Of a stretch of DNA of 8,121 nt, positions 5,933-8,121 are shown in pieces; the first letter of the stretch is position 1; each line of letters opens with the position of its first letter. The position numbers and the translations under genes were made by a program. Below the pieces are notes generated by a model. That model saw only the letters and a list, made by a program, of their open reading frames with translations. It did no database searches and was not told the DNA's origin. The DNA comes from Bacillota bacterium (GTDB lineage Bacteria; Bacillota; Clostridia; Lachnospirales; Lachnospiraceae). The stretch is taken from contig JAEWEO010000046.1 in the NCBI GenBank assembly GCA_023389295.1, forward strand, positions 1 to 8,121, given 5' to 3'.

Positions 5933-6688
5933 TTAAGAATATATTCTCTCACCAAAAATGCCTGTCCCAACTCTTACCATAGTGGCACCTTCTTCAATAG
6001 CGACTTCAAAATCCCCTGTCATACCCATAGATAGAATATCAAATTTTTCTAAGGATCTACTTAAGTTAGAAACATCCTTATTCAAAATGTTTCCATCACA
6101 AATATTATCAATGTTTTTTGATTTTATGTCAACATATAATTGTCGCAATTTCTTAAAATACTCCCTATTTTTTTCAGGATTTTCAACGAATGGTGCCACT
6201 GTCATAAGTCCTCGAATTCGGATATTATTTAACTCACCGATCTGTAAGATAAGAGGAATAACTTCATCTAAAGTAACACCAAACTTCGTATCTTCTTCGG
6301 CTACATTTACTTCGATTAAAAAATCAGCTATGATCTTCTTCTTGGATGCTTCTTGACTAATCTGTTCTGCCAAACGTAAAGAGTCGACAGAATGAATTAA
6401 GCAAGCCTTATCAATGATATACTTCACTTTGTTACGCTGTAGATGGCCTATCAAATGCCAATTTATTGGTTCAGCAAATTCCTGGTTAAGATCATCATAT
6501 TTTTTAACTAGTTCTTGAACCTTATTTTCACCAAAATGACGCATACCAAGTTCATAGGCTTCCTTAAGCATGTCATTTGGCTTCGTTTTGCTGACTGCAA
6601 TGAGGGTTACTTCACTACGATCTCTGCCTGCTCTCTCACATGCAGCAGTAATTCTTTCTTCTATATTTTTGATATTATCTTTCATCAT
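5933..6688 (-). CDS. yggS: YggS/YlmE family pyridoxal-phosphate homeostasis protein
   Basis: This is the PLP-binding homeostasis protein of the YggS/PROSC/YlmE family: a cytosolic single-domain alanine-racemase-like TIM barrel that carries PLP and influences vitamin B6 and amino-acid balance, with no established catalytic activity. The PLP lysine is in LIAVSKTKP (K34 from the first Met). Other family motifs are HFGENKVQEL, WHLIGHLQRNK, HSVDS, GLMTVAP, LSMGMTGDFEVAI and the C-terminal GATMVRVGTGIFG, which includes the phosphate-binding region. Two consecutive ATGs (6688 and 6685) follow AGGAG at 6699-6695, 6 or 9 nt away, so either may be used. At 251 residues it is longer than the usual 225-235. 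The excess is an insertion at about residues 196-216 (ICDGNILNKDVSNLSRSLEK), just before LSMGM. The gene directly precedes sepF, as ylmE precedes ylmF in Bacillus. Confidence 0.95.
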   Translation of the reverse strand: MMKDNIKNIEERITAACERAGRDRSEVTLIAVSKTKPNDMLKEAYELGMRHFGENKVQELVKKYDDLNQEFAEPINWHLIGHLQRNKVKYIIDKACLIHSVDSLRLAEQISQEASKKKIIADFLIEVNVAEEDTKFGVTLDEVIPLILQIGELNNIRIRGLMTVAPFVENPEKNREYFKKLRQLYVDIKSKNIDNICDGNILNKDVSNLSRSLEKFDILSMGMTGDFEVAIEEGATMVRVGTGIFGERIYS

Positions 6689-6812
6689 TTCAAACTCCTA
6701 TCAATACGTTCCATAATATTAAGATAACTCTGCAGCTTATTATTGTATTTCGTTTAGACTTACTATACATCAACTGATTATAAAAGTCTTCCACTATTAT
6801 AGTCCTAGTCTT

Positions 6813-8121
6813 TTAGTATATAATCCCTTGTTCAATGGCGAGGGAACCATCTAATGCAATCTGATCGTAGGCTGCAAGTCCATTTGAGGTGTTCTTATCT
6901 ACAATACAATACTCATCATTTTGATGTAGTACTTCTATCCGTTTAAAAACTGCATAACCAAGATTAACGTTAAAAACTCCCGTTAATTTAGCGGTCTTTT
7001 CCAGTTTATATTCTTTGGAATCAGCTGCAAACTGAATAACATCTCCACGCTCAAACAATGCAGTATCAATATAATTGTAAGTTCCGTCATAATAGTAAAT
7101 TTCAGTTTCGATAAAGGTATAAGAAATATCACCGTTTTCTTTATAAGTTTTTTTGATTAAACCATCTTTCTGGCTTTCTGCACCTTGAGAGAAATATTCT
7201 TCCGGAACTAAGAAGAATTCTTTTTCCACGATAGCAGACAACGGGATTTTGTAGCCTTCTACTGCTTCAAAATTTACTTCTACATCAATAAATCGGTCAC
7301 TTAAATATTTGGAGAGATATTTATCCATGGATATTTGTGCATAGTAAGAATCTCCTTGTTTATAAAGCTTTAACGCTGCTGATGTTTTGAAATCATCTTC
7401 TAGAATAGTAAAGGATACTCTTTCTCTTCCTTCCAATGCTTCGTATTGTACTTGCGAAAGAGGTAAAACAATGCTCCATTTTTCAGAGGTAATCAGCTTA
7501 TAGATAGGACTGTTAATCGGAACCATCTCTGTATTACGAAGGCTTGTCCTATTATAATTTTCCTTTTGGAACATATCCGCAGTTACAGTTTCTGAGGTCA
7601 CATTTTCAAAAGAATCTGTATAATACGATATGATACCACTTTTTTGACTGGGAATCATATCATAGGAATAACTAACACCATTGGCTTCCATTAGTTCCTG
7701 CCCTTGGTCGATGACGTTTGTATTCAGAATATCAAGTACGGTACTTTGTGCATTTTCTTTAAAATCATAAACACGACTAAAATTATTATTAGAAAAATTA
7801 GTTTGAAAGACCCTAATATCATGTTTTATCTCAGCATTATTCTTTTCTGAAATTTTAACCGGAATATCATTATTAGATACAATATCATAAATCTGTCCGC
7901 TATCATCTACAGAATATACAACCGCATTCTTTGCAATTCGAGCCCCCTCCTTCTGAAAATAGGAAATATATCCTGCTTTTTCAGAATAAACAATCTCTTC
8001 CTCACGTAAAATAATACCCGTAATATGATTATCGATTGTAGTAGTTCCTTCATGTACTTCGTATATGGACAGTTTTTCCTTTGTAAAATATATGTACACA
8101 TTAATCGCTATGTATATAAAC
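6813..8121 (-). CDS. HlyD-like membrane-anchored protein, 5' end beyond the window
   Basis: The frame is open to the window edge: 435 codons plus TAA are visible from 8120 down. A GTG at 8099 could be taken as a start, but the codons before it read FIYIAINV and continue into YIYF. This looks like the end of an N-terminal transmembrane helix, so the true start lies outside the window. After the helix comes a segment typical of HlyD/membrane-fusion proteins (ITGIILREEEIVYSEKAGYI, then GARIAKNAVVYSVDDSG), a half-lipoyl/biotinyl-like hairpin. A mid region rich in polar residues and a beta-rich C-terminal half follow, including IPLSAIVEKEFFLVPEEYF, which resembles the distal domains of membrane-fusion proteins. 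I infer an extracytoplasmic protein with one N-terminal anchor. The substrate or partner is unknown, since no transporter or permease gene is visible. It sits 124 nt upstream of yggS and sepF, which hints at an envelope or division role but does not prove one. Family confidence is moderate; function is unknown. Confidence 0.75.
   Translation of the reverse strand, partial: FIYIAINVYIYFTKEKLSIYEVHEGTTTIDNHITGIILREEEIVYSEKAGYISYFQKEGARIAKNAVVYSVDDSGQIYDIVSNNDIPVKISEKNNAEIKHDIRVFQTNFSNNNFSRVYDFKENAQSTVLDILNTNVIDQGQELMEANGVSYSYDMIPSQKSGIISYYTDSFENVTSETVTADMFQKENYNRTSLRNTEMVPINSPIYKLITSEKWSIVLPLSQVQYEALEGRERVSFTILEDDFKTSAALKLYKQGDSYYAQISMDKYLSKYLSDRFIDVEVNFEAVEGYKIPLSAIVEKEFFLVPEEYFSQGAESQKDGLIKKTYKENGDISYTFIETEIYYYDGTYNYIDTALFERGDVIQFAADSKEYKLEKTAKLTGVFNVNLGYAVFKRIEVLHQNDEYCIVDKNTSNGLAAYDQIALDGSLAIEQGIIY

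Noticed and set aside
5958..6356. 132-codon plus-strand frame inside yggS
   Set aside because: It is antisense to strongly conserved YggS sequence, and its Ser/Phe/Ile-rich composition is typical of shadow frames.
6515..6727. 70-codon plus-strand frame at the start of yggS
   Set aside because: It is antisense to the conserved PLP-lysine region, with no Shine-Dalgarno or family resemblance.
6777..6801. Two perfect TATAAT hexamers (6801-6796 and 6782-6777) in the spacer before yggS
   Set aside because: Neither has an acceptable -35 at 16-18 nt nor an extended -10 TG, and such hexamers are frequent in AT-rich spacers. A promoter there cannot be excluded.
8097..8099. GTG as the true start of the HlyD-like protein
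   Set aside because: The frame stays open upstream and encodes hydrophobic residues fitting an N-terminal anchor; no Shine-Dalgarno precedes the GTG.
7907..8101. 64-codon minus-strand frame inside the HlyD-like gene
   Set aside because: It is an alternative frame of the real gene, and the HlyD-like frame explains this DNA.
1..8121. CRISPR arrays, tRNA/rRNA genes, insertion sequences or prophage genes
   Set aside because: I saw no regularly spaced repeats, cloverleaf-like sequence, transposase or integrase motif, or target-site duplications.

Overview
The window is AT-rich, tightly packed bacterial chromosome, and every supported gene lies on the minus strand. It reads leftward from the right edge as: HlyD-like membrane-anchored protein (5' end outside the window), YggS-type PLP protein, SepF, YlmH, AroB, LspA, RluD/YlyB-type pseudouridine synthase, and an AAA_14/DUF4143-type ATPase. 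Strong AGGAGG-type ribosome binding sites, low G+C and a Firmicutes division cluster (yggS-sepF-ylmH, with lspA-rluD) point to a Clostridia member. The HlyD-like gene in front of yggS and the protein style suggest a Lachnospiraceae-type organism such as a Lachnoclostridium relative. That placement is inference, not a database result.

Layout. About 8121-6813: HlyD-like protein, partial at its N-terminus. 6688-5933: yggS. 5805-5218: sepF, followed after 2 nt by ylmH (5215-4442), which has no Shine-Dalgarno of its own and is probably translationally coupled. A 162-nt spacer (4441-4280) carries a plausible promoter and a structured leader for aroB (4279-3188). lspA (3117-2515) and rluD (2453-1491) follow, each after a short spacer containing an inverted repeat. 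The ATPase gene (1485-193) begins at a TTG 5 nt after the rluD stop, with its Shine-Dalgarno inside the end of rluD. The last 192 nt hold no recognisable gene. They contain a possible weak terminator and a good sigma-A-type promoter (TTGACA, 17 nt, TAGTAT) firing leftward out of the window.

How the genes fit together. sepF, ylmH and yggS belong to the classical ylm/dcw-flanking division cluster. lspA and rluD are neighbours in many Firmicutes (lspA-ylyB in Bacillus). ylmG, divIVA and ileS, which lie between ylmH and lspA in Bacillus, are absent here, and a shikimate-pathway gene, aroB, occupies the interval. The ATPase looks like an accessory passenger at the end of the housekeeping operon.

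The most interesting signal is the aroB leader. A perfect AAAGGAGG lies about 45 nt from the only usable ATG. The gap is almost entirely an 8-bp perfect stem extended by a further 4 bp. Folding would bring the Shine-Dalgarno to an effective distance of about 10 nt, so aroB translation may depend on, or be regulated by, this hairpin. The second notable signal is the ATPase, whose C-terminal nuclease-like site seems to have lost its lysine. No gap longer than 300 bases lacks a gene.
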